Below are positions 63,877-64,000 of a stretch of DNA of 64,000 nt, in pieces (the stretch's first letter is position 1; every line of letters starts with the position of its first letter). The stretch covers positions 1,798,001 through 1,862,000 of the forward strand of contig OZ243952.1 of the NCBI GenBank assembly GCA_965214615.1, read 5' to 3'. Source of the DNA: CBDAUN01 sp965214615. Lineage in GTDB: Bacteria > Pseudomonadota > Gammaproteobacteria > Arenicellales > JAJDZL01. The position numbers were made by a program, and so were the translations under genes. Below the pieces are notes generated by a model that saw nothing but the letters and a program-made list of their open reading frames with translations, did no database searches and had not been told where the DNA came from.

Positions 63877-64000
63877 TTACACGATTTGCAGCAGGCAGGC
63901 GATAACGCGCCTGTCGTCTCCGGCAAGAACGTTGTAGGTGCGGCAAGCCGCTGCGGTGTCCATGATTTCGTAGCCGCACTTTAGCTGCCGAAGCGGATCG
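63877..64000 (-). CDS. 3' end of an unidentified gene
   Basis: The last 124 bases carry an open minus-strand frame of 40 codons ending in TAA at 63877-63879. It reads ...CGYEIMDTAAACRTYNVLAGDDRRVIACLLQIV. Codon use resembles the neighbouring genes, and the spacing of eight bases from the convergent nlpD stop is plausible. I do not recognise the family; too little is present. Confidence 0.35.
   Translation of the reverse strand, partial: DPLRQLKCGYEIMDTAAACRTYNVLAGDDRRVIACLLQIV

Overview
The window is a chromosomal segment of a gammaproteobacterium. The evidence is gene order: pyrG-kdsA-eno-ftsB, sdhCDAB-sdhE, nadB divergent from rpoE-rseA-rseB, lepB-rnc-era-recO, thrS-infC-rpmI-rplT-pheS-pheT-ihfA-merR-tRNA-Pro, and yqaA-nlpD. 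The species cannot be named from the sequence. Three uptake systems, a sulfatase and a dimethylglycine-dehydrogenase-type enzyme suggest a heterotroph living on small organic nitrogen compounds, plausibly marine or host-associated (inference).

Layout. Positions 1-10.3 kb hold the pyrG 3' end, kdsA, eno and ftsB, then convergent ygfZ, then a succinate dehydrogenase operon. That operon is preceded by a small SDHAF4-like (DUF1674) gene and followed by sdhE, so two predicted assembly factors flank sdhCDAB; an NAD-type malic enzyme follows. At 10.7-15 kb are nadB and the envelope-stress unit rpoE-rseA-rseB, with a candidate sigma-E promoter. At 15.3-25.3 kb are two ABC operons: a PotD/PotABC-type polyamine-like system and a Dpp/Opp-type system whose binding protein has a Tat-like signal. 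A convergent sulfatase lies at 25.5-27 kb. At 27.5-35 kb are lepB-rnc-era-recO (no lepA upstream), an iron-trafficking yggX homologue, nnrS and nnrU homologues, an A-type Fe-S carrier and an ATP-grasp ligase.

The first accessory patch (35-37.5 kb) begins at tRNA-Asn. It holds a broken DUF1640-type gene cut at the edge of a frameshifted IS66 transposase remnant, then a RhuM-Fic fusion gene. From 46.4 down to 37.5 kb on the minus strand runs an operon for quaternary or methylated amines: aminotransferase, choline-kinase-like phosphotransferase, ProX, ProV, a double-length ProW-type permease and a DMGDH-like flavoenzyme.

After uvrB comes a second accessory patch (48.8-53 kb): an unknown exported protein, a DUF4143 ATPase, HigBA and VapBC (FitAB-like), the last with a clear promoter/operator palindrome. 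A TauE/SafE permease and an ErpA-type carrier lead to tRNA-Val and the translation gene cluster. IF3 there appears to use a non-canonical start codon. The window ends with ihfA, a MerR-like regulator, tRNA-Pro(GGG), yqaA and nlpD.

A recurring structural theme is a strong intercistronic hairpin directly after the substrate-binding-protein gene in all three ABC operons.
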